The notes under the pieces were generated by a model. It was not told where the DNA came from. It did not search any database and saw only the letters and a program-made list of their open reading frames with translations. DNA of 64,000 bases, from assembly GCA_016647705.1 (NCBI GenBank), contig CM028333.1, positions 21,570,243-21,634,242 on the forward strand, in the 5' to 3' direction. A program made the translations under genes and the position numbers. Source of the stretch: Eucommia ulmoides. Lineage: Eukaryota > Streptophyta > Magnoliopsida > Garryales > Eucommiaceae. How positions within the stretch are numbered: the first letter of the stretch is position 1; each line of letters opens with the position of its first letter. Shown one piece after another: positions 11,858 to 23,425 of the stretch.

Positions 11858-12425
11858 AAAAAATATGTTTTATTTGAAATTTTAGAAACCCTATGTATGT
11901 GGAAAAATTGTAAGGAAGCATTTAGCATCTCATGTATAATGCTTCTGTTGTACAGTTGTTTATTTTTCAAAGTTCAGTTAAGTTTAATTTGCCCTATACA
12001 AATTTATCATATGTTTGTAGTAAGCTAGGTATTTGTTTGGTAATATAATTTTTCTTTTTATTATAAGCTCTAAAATTGCATTGAAATATGGTCAAGTATG
12101 TTTTCTTTTACAAGACGATTATATTTAAATTTGTGAATAATAAAACTATCTTCAATTTTTTTTTTTAAGTATTTGCAAAGAAGAGTGAGAAACATATAAG
12201 AAAAAGGATTTTTTTTAGAGACCACTTGGATTATTTGGAGTTTCTGAAAGATAATTAAAATGGGCTAGCGGCCTAATTTTACTTGTGACAAAATACTATT
12301 TACCAAAAATAAATTTAAAAAAAAAAACTCAATTATTAAAATTTCAATGTCAAAATTACTCTTAAAAATAAAAAATAAAAAATAAAAAAATTCCTAACTA
12401 ATTTACATCTAATTAATTTTCCTTT
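11858..12425. other. AT-rich spacer, 3' flank of the small gene
   Basis: Holds the likely 3' untranslated region of the upstream gene, then long A and T runs (for example near 12150 and 12310-12390). No coding or structural signal was found. Confidence 0.5.
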
Positions 12426-12584
12426 ACTTGGTCACCATTCCTCATTGTCGGTTCCAAGAACAACAACGACCACACCACCTACCAATAGCACCAGCAACCA
12501 CCGCCACTGCCACAATACATCACCACCGGACACCACCAACATCCTTAGAAGTCTCGGCCACCCATATTCTCGTTGTATATCTCC

Positions 12585-13230
12585 CTCTCTCTCCAGTAGA
12601 AGTGGCGGTGACAAGGCAACCTTCTTGTTCAGTGTCATGGCTAGATCTGGTCACGTTCCGACCAAATTTGGCCCGAACGATCTCTCCCTCCATCATCGAA
12701 TTTGGAGACCAAATTTTCAAATCTAGTTTTGACTTGCTTCTTTGTTTTGTTTTTTGTTTTTGTTTTGTTTTTTCAAACAGATATAGATTTTCATTTTATA
12801 AGTTTTAAGTTCTCTCTCTCTCTCTCTCTCTAGTAGAACTAGCAATGACAAAGCAACCTTCACATCCACCGCCACGGCCATATCTGGTCGTTCTGGCCAG
12901 ATTTAGCCGGAACTCTCCCTCCCTCCATTGTTGGATTCAGAGACCAGATTTTCAGATCTAGTTTCAACTTAACATGTTTTTCAAAAAAAATCCGAATTTG
13001 CATTTTTTAAGTTTTAAGTTCTTTTTACGGCGACATCAATGACAACAACCATTGTCCACTGAGACAACCTCCCCATCCATCATCGCATCCAGATCTTGTC
13101 ATTTTCTGCTAGATCTGGCTGGAACACGTCCTCTCTCCCTCGCCGAATATGGAGATCAGATCTGGTTTTCAGATATAGTTTTGACTTGCATCTTATTTTT
13201 TAACCAGATTTGGGTTTTTAATTTTTTACT
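12585..13230. repeat. Three degenerate tandem copies, about 210-230 bp each
   Basis: Three consecutive blocks share order and words: a CT run or AGTAGAA start, a GACAA(G/A)GCAACCTTC word, AGATCTGG(T/C), a CTCTCCCTCC stretch, TTTGGAGACCA(A/G)ATTTTCA, then ATCTAGTTTTGACTT(G). The blocks begin near 12585, 12820 and 13030. Copies differ by many substitutions, so the array is old. Open frames inside it have no recognised homology. Confidence 0.65.
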
Positions 13231-13329
13231 ATGTGGACGTAATCAGTGCTTATTGTTGATGTTTCATACTATTTTGTAGTTTTTTCTTAATATATTTTTA
13301 ACCGTATAATTTTGATATTTACTTTAATT

Positions 13330-13521
13330 TGTTCATTATTTGTTGTGGTGGTGTTGGAGGCAGTATTAGTGAATCTTTGTTGTGCGGGTGACGGTGGTAG
13401 TGAATATTTACTGTGAGTAGTGACGATAGCAAATATTTGATGTGTAGTGGTGGTGATAGTGAATATTTGTTATGGTGTGACGGTGATAGAATATTTGTTG
13501 TGGTGATGGGGTTAATAGGAA
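13330..13521. repeat. Minisatellite, left part (split array)
   Basis: Irregular units of about 27-40 bases built on GTGGTGATAGTGAATATTTG. The same array resumes at 20358-20382 and again at 23053-23425, so two later insertions divided it. Confidence 0.85.
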
Positions 13522-13549
13522 CTAGGTTTATGCCCGCGCTAAGCGCGGG
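13522..13549 (-). other. Helitron 1 3' terminus: hairpin plus CTAG
   Basis: The plus strand reads CTAG, then eight-odd bases, then CCCGCGCTAAGCGCGGG (13533-13549). The hairpin has 7-bp GC arms around TAA. Read on the minus strand it is followed by the terminal CTAG, matching the spacing of plant Helitron 3' ends. Confidence 0.88.
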
Positions 13550-13742
13550 TTTAAAAATAATTTCATGTAATTTTTAATTTAAATATTTTAAATTAATTTT
13601 GTATTTGTTATGTTCTAGATTTTTTTTTTTTTTTTTGTATTAGTTAGTGTGGTTAGAAGTATGTTTGAATCCTTTTTTTTTTTTTTTTTTTTTTGTGGGT
13701 GAAGTATGTTTAATTTGGAGTGTTGAAAATATTTTTTTGGGG

Positions 13743-13743
<1 letters not shown>

Positions 13744-13789
<46 letters not shown>
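13744..13789. repeat. TA dinucleotide microsatellite
   Basis: Uninterrupted alternating TA of about 45 bases inside Helitron 1. Confidence 0.9.
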
Positions 13790-13791
<2 letters not shown>

Positions 13792-15468
13792 AAAATTAAT
13801 ATTATGAGAGTTTTAGTTTTTTTGTTTTAAAATTAATATTATAAGAGTTTTAGGAAATTATATTTTAGCTGATGGTGTTTAATATTGATATTTTGTTATT
13901 GTAATTTTTTTTTAAAGAAATGATGTTAATTTTGATGTTGTGTATTTGTATTTATTACATGATTTCTTGTAAAAGTAGACAACAAAAGTCGTAAAATTAT
14001 TATGTGAAGAAAAAAGGAATAATGGAATAATGAATGAAGTATTTATAAATGATAAAAATTCGAAAACAACTATGAAGCAAATTTATTATATCATTAAGAA
14101 GATATATATGATTATGAGGAAATACAAAATTATATTACTCGATTTGTTGCTGATGTGAATAAATTGTGTGTCCATCAGAGAACATCGTCACCAGAGAAAA
14201 CAATTTTTATTTTTTTTTGTTATGGGATGACTGGTGGAGTCTTAGATGATGTTGTCAGGGTCTTTAAATTCATTGTCGGAATAGTTTTGAACTGATTTTT
14301 TTTTGTCGGTTTGTTCAACGTCACCAGGTATTGATTTGTTTTAACTTCTTTTTCGTAATCTTGAGATATGGTCGTTGATATCGACATTTTCGGGTTGGGA
14401 TCTTGATACTTCTGTAGCAGTCTGCAAATGATTAGACAATTATTTAAAAAATAAAACAATTATTGTTAGAATAATTAACAACATATTGTTTTTATTTTTG
14501 AAGAATGAAGATATAATTTAAACTTTTACTTTTGTACTCGTGCCTTTGGATGTGGTGCTTTTGTATGAGTAATATATATTTCATGGCATTAATTTTTTTT
14601 TCATTTTTAATTACAATTAAATTCAATTATATGACATGAACCAATCTTAATTTTTTATTTTTTTTTTATAAAACTCCAATTAATTTTTATTTTTTTTTTG
14701 TTGAAAAAATTAATAGGTTGTTTTTAAAATTAGTTTTTTTTTTTCTATCTTTGCTTTAGTTAGTTTAATAATTTTTAATTCCTCCATTTTCAATAAATAA
14801 AAAAAGAAAAACTATATGCTAAAATTAAAAAGTTGAAAATTATATACTAAGAATCAGTTTCTAAATTTTATTTTATATTTAAAAAATAAAACAAATATTC
14901 TTAGAATAATTATCAATTTCTATCTATTTTTATTCATTAAATTTGAAAACAAACAAAATAGAAATATTTAAATTAATCAATTTTGGATTTTCTTTGATAC
15001 TTTTGAATGTTATATAATATTCAATTAATGGATATTGGTACGCGCCTAATTTTTCCTTTATGTTTTGGTCATTTATTTGATCTCATTTTTATGACCTAAA
15101 ATGTATTTTGTTAGATTTTATTACAATTTTAAAATCGAAATATAATTTATTTGAGATCAAACTTTATTCGAAAATTTTGAATTGTCTAAATTTTAATTTG
15201 TATAATTTTGAATTGTTTATTATTTTATTCATATTTAAAATAAAATTTATTATCAAGTGTCTTATGATTTCTATATGTAATACTTCTTTCTAAATAATTA
15301 GCATTAGAGAAATAAATTATTTTTTAATACTTTCTTATGTTATTTTCTAAAATAATTAGAAAATTAGAAAATATGATCATAAAAAGTTAAGACTCATACA
15401 TCTAGAACTACTGTGTTTAATAATATTATTGTAAAGTATTAGAAAATGATGATGTAGCCAATGATATT

Positions 15469-15932
15469 TGTTGGTGTCGGAAAACGGTCCAACCAGTAGT
15501 ATGATTTAGTCACCCTTTGGCGTGGAGAGCTGCAACCGATCTGGAGATGATTTTCGTCCTCGTTAGAGTCCTCGACCCGAGCTGGACAAGCGTTGTCCAA
15601 CCTGTTGTCTGACTTGGAAGGTCTAGTCCTGCTTGCCTATTGTTCGAGCCGCTGTCCGGGCTGAGCTCAGATCTGTCACCTGCATATAGGACGAGCCAGG
15701 GTGTTCCCAGCGTGTCCTCTCCAGCATGCGAGTAAAAGCTTGGAGAGAAGAAAGCAGGTCGTTCAGAGTAAAGCTATTACCTCGACCTGGTGGGCGTATT
15801 CTCGTGTATGAAAATGTGTTGATGAAGCCCTATATTTATAGGCGAGGAAGTGATTAGCTCGGTTTAGCGCTAAGTAGTCAGGTGTGTGGGGAATACGGCA
15901 GATTAGAGCTATGGGCCTGGGCCTTGGGCCTT
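15469..15932 (-). repeat. Tat/Ogre-like LTR fragment inside Helitron 1
   Basis: A sharply GC-richer island in AT-rich DNA. The plus strand begins TGTTGGTGTCGG, the complement of a CCGACACCAACA LTR end, and has GCGAGTAAAAGCTTGG and CCTATATTTATAGGCG (a promoter-like box on the minus strand), matching the layout of the LTRs at 59843 and 62828. The far end (GGGCCTTGGGCCTTTT) lacks a clear terminal CA, so it is truncated or its end is hidden in AT sequence. Confidence 0.55.
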
Positions 15933-16063
15933 TTATATTTAAAAAATAAATCAATTATTCTTAGAATGATTAACAACATGTCGCTTTAATTTTTAAAAAT
16001 TGAAGAGATAATTTAAACTTTTATTTGTGTATTGTGCTTGCGGATGTGATGCTTTTGTATGGG

Positions 16064-16133
<70 letters not shown>
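16064..16133. repeat. Long TA microsatellite
   Basis: About 70 bases of alternating TA in the second copy of the Helitron duplication. In the first copy the same place (near 14570) has only a few TA units, so the expansion followed the duplication. Confidence 0.9.
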
Positions 16134-16135
<2 letters not shown>

Positions 16136-17511
16136 CATAGTATCATTTTTTCTTCATTTTCAATCACAGTTAAATTCAATTATATGACATAATCAAACTT
16201 AAAAAACAAAAAGAAAAAAGAAAAAGAAGCGTTTGTTACATTATAAATCTAATTTTTTTTGTTGGACAAAATTAATAGGTTAATTTTTAAAATCAGACCT
16301 CAGTTTTCAATAAATAAAAAAAAGAAAAACTGAAAGTTGAAAATTATATACTAAGAATCACTTTCTAATTTTTATTTTATATTTAAAAAAATATATAATT
16401 CTTAAAATAGTTATCAGTTTTTATCTATTTTTATTCATTAAATTTGAAAAAAAAATAAAAATTAAACGATTTTCGATTTTCTTTGATACTTTTGAAAGTT
16501 ATATAATATTCATTAATGAAATTTATGGATATTGATCTACGCCTAATTTTCCCTTCATGTTTTGGTTATTTATTTGATCTCATTTTTATGTCCTAAAATG
16601 TATTGTGTTGGATTTCATAACAATTTTAAAATAAAAGTGTAATTTATTTTAGATGAATCTATTTTTAATTTTTATTTTATATTGAAAAATAAATGAATTA
16701 TTCTCACGATAATTATTAACCTCTATCAATTTTATCTATTTTTATTCATCAAATTTGAAAAAAAAATATATATGTAAATTTGGTTGAATTTTTCAATTCA
16801 CCTCCTTTGATATGGTGTCTATATATAAAAGAAAAAAGGAAAAAAAAAATTAGCAAACAAAAAACATAAAATACACATAAAAACAAAACAAAACAAACAA
16901 AAAAAATAAAATAAAATAGTAAAAGTGAATTTTTTTAATTTAGTATTTTGGTTTTATTTTTAATTTTTTGTTTTCTATTATATTTTTTTATCTTCTATAA
17001 ACACCATAAAAAATAAAATAAATATTGAGAACTATATAGTAAGAATCTCTTTCTAATTTTGATTTTATATTTCAAAATAAAGAGACAATTTAAACTTTTG
17101 ATCCATCTTTCTGATGTTTCACATTGATCCAAAATACAAAATGAAAAGATATATTTGCCTCCCGATTATTATATGGCTGCTAATGTGTGATTTTGGTTTC
17201 TAGAATCTTTATCATTTGCTGAAAGTTATTCTTTTTCAGGGAATGAGGTTGTCGGAGATGAAGCATGGTTTGCTTCAGATTGATAAAACATTGGATTTTC
17301 TCCACAATAATGTGCGTCTCATTCATTGAACTATATGTCCTAAGGTACTTTACTTCTGAATAATTTTTTTTCATTCCTTGGTCATTTCTTCTTTGCTCTC
17401 TCTCTGCTTCCAGCTCTTTTCTCTCTATTATCATATGTCTTGTATCCTCTTTTTGGTCTTTCACTTTTTTCTTTATTTGTTCTTCTATATATATGTTTAA
17501 TTTGTTGATAG

Positions 17512-17813
17512 ATGTTTTCCGGATGTAATAGCTTGTGATGTCATTAATCTGGATTACATTGATGTGGAAATAGACTTCATTGGAGGGTTGGAAGTCATTA
17601 TGCAAGCATTATATGAACTGGTGATTCTACCACTTAAGGGGCCAAACTTGTTTTCTCATGGCAAGCTTCTTGGTCCACAAAAAGGAGTCTTGCTATATGG
17701 ACCACCCGGCACTGGAAAGACCATGCTTGCCAAAGCTATTGCAAAAGAATCTGAAGTTGTTTTCATTAATGTGAAAATATCGAATCTAATGAGCAAATGG
17801 TTTGGCGATGCAG
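17512..17813 (+). pseudogene. Captured exon of an ATAD1/Msp1-like AAA ATPase
   Basis: An open stretch of about 100 codons preceded by an AG acceptor-like TTGATAG. It encodes [45 protein letters not shown], the Walker A motif [15 protein letters not shown], and [11 protein letters not shown]. This order is the start of the AAA domain of ATAD1/Msp1-type ATPases, which extract mislocalised proteins from mitochondrial and peroxisomal membranes. Walker B, the arginine finger and the C-terminal half are absent. After GATGCAG the expected GT donor reads CT and the frame ends after 20 unrelated residues. It lies in Helitron 1 on the opposite strand, so it is best read as captured host sequence. Confidence 0.85.
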
Positions 17814-19287
17814 CTCTTACGCCTCTTGGAACTGTTTTATATCGAATAATTTACCCGTTTTGGTTATGATTGTTTGCCTTGAATTTGAAAGCTGAGGGGT
17901 ACCGATATGTTACGTGTCTTAGACAACTACAGTGTTGCTATTTTGTTTTTGCAGAGGCAGAAACAATACAGAACAATGATAATAAGGGATACATAAATAA
18001 ACCTGGAAATGATCAAAAGTGAAGACAACACAAAATAATTTAAATATCCAACCAATCACGTAAATGCAGGACAATTTTTTTTTTTTTTTTTGATGAAAAT
18101 GATATTGCAAAGTAACAACAAACCCAAATACTAATTCATTCAAAGGACCTCCTAACAAATTTAACATGATTGTTTCATGATTCTAAAGTTTATGTATGAG
18201 TGAGCCACTTAACTACCATATATATTTATGTCATATTAGCTTCAATTGCTCAACCATAACATGCCCCCTTACATGCTAATTTCATGATTTAAATTTTTTG
18301 TCTTGCCATTCATCAATCTTAGTATCCCAATTTCGACTTCACTTATTTTTTCTTCACATTAACTTCACCATTACATGATATTCGATTTAGTTTCTAACAA
18401 ATTCAACTTGGGTTCTTTGTTGAATCCACCTATTTCAACTTTCCCGCACGGTGCATAGCCCAAACAATCCCTTTCCAGAGTTGTACAATCTTGTCTCACT
18501 ACTCCTCTGCTGCTCATCATTCAACTCAAACAATAGCTCCAAATTTAATATCCACCTTCAACTAAAAAAAAAACAACGAATCATTGAACCCCATCCCACA
18601 AATTTTCATTTTCACACACACACAAACACAAATACACACAGAAAACAACTTAAGCATAGGTAATAAACATCATAAAAATTTAATTTCAAAAAGAATACTC
18701 AAACAACGAATTAGGAAATGATGGGATTTTAAAATTCAAAATTTCAAATTCTATCATTTCTAAATTTCATTAATTTATCAAACTCCCTGTCCAAATGCAC
18801 TCTAATATCATAGCTTAGGATTCAAAATCATTTATTGCCTGTTCATTCAAAATTTGTGGATTTCTCAAAAATTGAGTTTGGGTTGTTATATACCATGACC
18901 ATTTAATTTGCTAAAATAAATGTTTCCTTCCAGATTTGCATTATTTACTGCATTTTTATTTATATTGATTTTTGAACAATTGTAATTTTTATTTTTTATT
19001 TTATGTTCTATTTCAAACCTTTTTAGATTCGAATAAATTGATTTTTTTTTCAAGCACTGTATAACCCTAATTGCTCTTGTGCCACTCATCAAAAGCTTGA
19101 GGTCAATTAAAGAGCATACCTTTGTTAAGTCTTCTTATTTTGTATCTAGGATCACCTTACACCATACATTCAAGCTAAGGTTGCACAGGTTAGCAATCAC
19201 TTCAGCAGACACATATACACACAGAAAACAACTTAAGCATACGTAATCATAAATATGACAAAAAAGAAACGAAAATAAATACGATAC
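17814..19287. other. Helitron 1 interior, no gene seen
   Basis: AT-rich, probably partly intronic captured sequence. A 34-base word containing ACACACAGAAAACAACTTAAG occurs at about 18635 and again at about 19212 followed by similar bases, a small direct duplication about 577 bases apart. Confidence 0.45.
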
Positions 19288-19350
19288 CTGAATCGAAAAT
19301 CAATTTGATAATCAAATCCAAAGTAATTCAAAGCTGAGATCAAGCTATCC
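19288..19350 (-). pseudogene. Possible captured 63-bp exon
   Basis: On the minus strand a 63-base open block is bounded by TTTTGCAG before it and GTATCG after it, good splice-site matches. It would encode DSLISALNYFGFDYQIDF plus two or three residues. I do not recognise the protein. Exon size and splice sites suggest another host fragment inside Helitron 1, but a chance match remains possible. Confidence 0.3.
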
Positions 19351-20329
19351 CTGCAAAAGAACCAGAAATAATTTAGTCTAACAAAAAAAACAGAGACAAA
19401 ATGAATAAATCACCTCTTAATATGCAATAAATCATCATTATCAGTTTATCACGTTTAATCACCGATAAACGAAAAAAAACTCAAAAAGTAGACAAAGAAT
19501 TGAAGAAACCAATCGAGTATTATGCTTTCTATTGTTATTCCCTTTGTTTCCTAGTCATTCGTTTTTTCGAACAACCAAACGAATCAAAATTGAACCTAAA
19601 CATGAAATATTGAAATAAACATGGCAACTAACGAAGATGACCTCCTGCAAGATATGCTTTGCATATGTAATCCTAGATAAAGGAAAAAACTGAGAAAAAA
19701 ATTAAGCCTGAGGAACAAAAAAATATAACTCAACAAAATATGCAGACTACCTGTTCGACTTTTTGTCAGCGAACAAATGCCACCCCTCACTCAAACTATT
19801 CTTCACAATTGAATGAAAACTGGTTTATTTGTGTTTCAACAGCTGGAGAAGAGTGAAGAAAATAATTAACAATTGACAGATTTGGGAGAAAGTTTGAGTG
19901 ATAAACAAAAATGGTAGAAACATTGATTTATATATCTATGGATTGAAAGAAGGGAATAGGTAGAGCCCTAGAAAATTGTAACTTAGCCGTTACCTTTCAT
20001 GGCGAAGAAAACAAATCAGAAGCGACCAAATCATTGAAGGATTGGAGACCCATTAATGGAGGATGAAATGAATGCCAATTGATGAAGGGTTTGTAGGTTA
20101 CCACGATCACAGTAGTGAGCATCGGATTGTTGGAGCAGTAAATTGGAATGTAGATATGATATTTGCGTTTGTAACTGCTTCTTCATGACAACAGATTTTG
20201 AAACGGCAGCTCTCATTGATTGATAAAGGAAGATGTGGATGAATCATGGATGGATGATGGATGATGATGGGCGATGAAGGAGAACACATATAAGACTCTT
20301 TCTTTGATGTGGTTAATTTTAAAGCCAAA

Positions 20330-20357
20330 GCTTCATCTTTTAGGTTCTTCTATTAGA
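20330..20357 (-). other. Helitron 1 5' terminus (TC end)
   Basis: The minus strand reads TCTAATAGAAGAACCTAAAA from 20357, with host T at 20358 on the plus strand. TCTA(A/T)TA starts are common among plant Helitrons. Confidence 0.8.
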
Positions 20358-20382
20358 TGTTTGTTATGATGGTGGGGGTGGT
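20358..20382. repeat. 25-base minisatellite remnant between two insertions
   Basis: TGTTTGTTATGATGGTGG and the following bases match the minisatellite units on either side. This sliver separates the Helitron 5' end from solo LTR copy 2. Confidence 0.85.
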
Positions 20383-23052
20383 TGTAAGATCTCAATTGTA
20401 GCATGTACGTCATTTCAATCGTATTTTAGAGTAACTGTGAAAATTAGGGATGAAATGGGATCAAATTAAAAATCTAGAAACATTAAATCCCAACTTAGGG
20501 AGGTAAATTGACATTTAACCTTAAATTGAAACTTAAAGGGGTGAAATTGCAAATCTTAGAAACTTTTAAAAAGTTGAAATTGATTTAAAATTAAGATTTA
20601 AAGAAAGTTGGGGGAGGAAAGAGTAATTAATTAAAAAATTTATTATATATATATATATATATATATACGCATACGGGACTAGATGAGCAAACCGCCGGCA
20701 GGGGAAAGAGAGAGAGCAACGACGTGGCGTGTTTGGATGAATTGTATCCACTAATTACATGCAATATATATATATTTTCATGAGTAATTAAAAAAAAAAA
20801 AAAAAAACTCCTCAAATCTGAAAAAAATCTAAGAGAGAAGAAAACGGAGAAAGAGATAGAGAGGAGCTGCTGGGTTCGGCGCCGGCGGGGTGTGGTCGGC
20901 GTTGTGTGGGGATTTCTGCGGTGGTTGCGAGTGGGTGAATGATCGGAGAGGGCGGTGTGATCATCCGGAGGTGGTGTGTTCCGGCGTGGGGGGTGTCCGT
21001 CGTTCAACCATCGTCGTCATGTGTGTGTGTATGTGCATTATGTTTAATCTGTCCGGCAGTGTGTGGGGGTGATCGGTGTGTGTGCATTTTCGGTTCTGTT
21101 CGTCTGATTTTGGTTCACCGGTGTGTGTGTGTGTGGCAGTATAGGTGGGTTTTCCGTTCAGTCTGACGATATCGTCGACGTGGTGCATGTGTGTACTATG
21201 CTTGATGACGGTGTGTGTATGTGTGTCTGCGTGCTATTCCAGTGGTGGGTGCCCTATCCATGGTGTCCGTTGGTTGTGTGCGTAACAGCAACGGTTGCTT
21301 GTGTGTTTACTGTGTAGGCGTGGTCAGCCATCGGACGTGGGCCGACTGTGTGGTTGTGTGTGTGAGAATCGATGGGGTGTTGGTGTGCTGGTTTGTCATC
21401 GGTGGGCCTTGGGGGTGTACCGTCGACAAATTTCGGAAGGGAGAGACGACCGGCCAACATCCGAAACGGAAACAGAGGAGAGAGGGGACGGCTGGGAACG
21501 GATCAGAAAACAGAGAAAAAAAAAAAAAAGGAAAATTACGCAAACCACCCCTCTAAAAATTAAAAACCCATCTCGTGGTCGCCAAACGACTCGGAAACAG
21601 GTGAAATTTCAATCGATTATTAATTTTCATTAAATTAAATTTCATTTAGCGCTACAAATCCTAAAATCGTAACAATTCCCTAAAGATAAATTAATTTTAA
21701 TTACGTGGTACATAAAATGGTAACGATTCGAAATATATGGTCTGCATTGCGTGATTCAGATGTTTTAGATAGGATATTAATTTAGGCTCTGTCACTATTA
21801 GGTTCGCAGGCACCGGTGTCTTGATGGAGTATGGTTAGTAAAGGTTTTGGAGAGAGGATAATAAGGTGAGTGTACTGTCTTCTTACCAAACTATTTTCTC
21901 TATATATATGAGATGACATTTGTGATTACCTAAACTGTATGAATTTATAAACGATATGGATTAAGCAGGATTTGAATGAATTGGTAAACTGGACTTCGAT
22001 AGATTTCAAAAAGAAGTTGGAAATGAATTTCCGCTAGATTTGGTGAAATTAGACGGTGTTTTTAAAAAGAGAATAAGAAACATCTATTTTTCTAAAAATG
22101 CCTAGTTTTCTAAAAATAAAGGATGGAAAAGTGGTTTTGATAAAATCGGACGTTTTCTTTAAAAGAAAGTGCGAAATATGATTTTTGAATTTAAAAGATG
22201 GTTTTGAAGAAAAGTGGTAGGTGTGGTAATTTGACAATGTTGAGTAGACGATATTTATTGAGTTGTGTTTCGATGAGGCTGTATTTGATTTTGACGATAC
22301 CATGGTTGTTCTCCCCGAAAGGGGTGTGGATTATATTTCTCCCCGTAAGGGGTGTGGATTATATTTCTCCCCAAAAAGGGGTGTGGATATTTCGTAGGAA
22401 GGCATTCCTATGAATGTTACGGTACCGTTGCAACTCCCGATCGTGAGGTTAAAATGATCACTAGGGCTGGCCAGCGTGTGTGTGTTTGAGATTGGTGTTT
22501 TGAGATGTGGTATTTTGCTTATACTGGGTGATTTATTATTTATTATGGTGATTGGCATGACTCTTATACTAAATGACTTTGCATGGAATATATATATTGT
22601 GCTTTATTCTCACTGCTAATATTAGGAAAACTTTTACGAGTTATGTGATATTTACATATTTAAGCTTGATCCATTTAGATGTTGCAGAATAAATTATTAT
22701 TATTATTATAAAAATTATTTTACTAAAAAGGCAATACACTCGCAGGTGAAATGGCTAGGAGTCGGTCGGTCCCCTACTGGCGCTAGATAGAGTTATGCGA
22801 ATTCCGCGGTAGAGTCATTTGAGAGAAATTTTGAGACGAGGTGTCAGAGATGAATCTAAGTGAGATGCATGAGATTAGTTTGGTTGTTCTTATAATTGGG
22901 ATGGTGTATCCCTATCAGATGGAATCGTGTATATGTTATAGATGAATTTTTTTTTTTATATTGTCGTATTTGGAGTTGGTTAGTTTGTTAGGTGATGTCA
23001 TATCGACGTCATGCCGGCCCTACATGAAGGGTGTCTGGGGTGGGGTGTGACA
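20383..23052 (+). mobile_element. Solo long LTR of the gypsy family (copy 2)
   Basis: Starts TGTAAGATCTC and ends GGGGTGTGACA, flanked by a perfect 5-bp duplication GTGGT (20378-20382 and 23053-23057). Its 2670 bases align in blocks with copy 1 and, in reverse, with the LTR at 2916. It includes a GT-rich, CpG-containing segment (20880-21470), the TTAGGTTCGCAGGCACCGG block near 21808, and GTGTACTGTCTTCTTACC near 21868. A three-fold short repeat CTCCCC(G/A)(A/T)AAGGGGTGTGGAT occurs at 22312-22388. No internal region remains. Confidence 0.9.
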
Positions 23053-23425
23053 GTGGTAATGGCGAATATTTGTAGTGGCGATGGTGATACGAATATTTTG
23101 TTATGGTGGTGGTAGTAGTGATAGTAAATGTTTGTTGTGATGGTGCATAGTAAATATTTGTTATGATAGTGACAGTGGTAATAGTAAAATATTTGTTATA
23201 ATAGTGGTGGTAAACACAATATCTACTGTGATGGGTCGCATTGATATGAATATTTATCCTGATTGTGACAGTGATAGTATAATGTTTGGTGATGAAAGTA
23301 ATATCAAATATTTACTGTAGTGGTGGCAGCAGTGATAATAAATATTTGTTGTGGTGGTGATGGTAATAGAAATATTTGATATGATTGTGATGGGATAATG
23401 AATATTTTCTATGGTGATTAATGTT
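23053..23425. repeat. Minisatellite, right part (split array)
   Basis: About ten irregular units of GTGGTGATAGTAAATATTTGTTGT type, continuing the array from 13330-13521 after the two insertions. The next 300 bases (to 23738) are AT-rich spacer with no gene seen. Confidence 0.85.

Larger units (their letters stand above)
14430..16660. repeat. Diverged direct duplication inside Helitron 1
   Basis: A block of about 700 bases at 14430-15130 is repeated at about 15936-16660. Shared marks in order: AAAAAATAAAACAATTATT, GATGTGGTGCTTTTGTATG (GATGTGATGCTTTTGTATG in copy 2), AATTCAATTATATGACAT, AAAATTATATACTAAGAATCA, ATGTTTTGGT(C/T)ATTTATTTGATCTC. A third partial echo begins near 16670. The copies are clearly diverged. 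Confidence 0.75.
13522..20357 (-). mobile_element. Helitron 1, 6.8 kb, non-autonomous, with gene capture
   Basis: On the minus strand the element starts TCTAATAGAAGAACC (from 20357) and ends with a GC hairpin followed by CTAG (13525-13522). TC start, hairpin near the 3' end, CTRR end and insertion between host A (13521) and T (20358) are the Helitron hallmarks. Removing it joins GGA to TGTTTGTTATGATGG, restoring the minisatellite unit that surrounds it, which is strong independent support. No Rep/helicase gene is visible. Cargo includes an ATAD1/Msp1-like exon, a possible second exon, a retroelement LTR fragment and AT-rich tandem duplications. Confidence 0.85.

Noticed and set aside
17180-17605. 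Minus-strand 141-codon open frame with a charged, coil-like middle
   Set aside because: It overlaps the ATAD1-like exon on the other strand, has no recognised domain and ends in AT-rich DNA; probably chance.
20890-21633. Several overlapping open frames on both strands (Cys/Val/Gly-rich or Thr/His-rich)
   Set aside because: They come from the GT-rich, stop-poor block of the solo LTR, and the same kind of frames appear in LTR copy 1 near 8817-9354.
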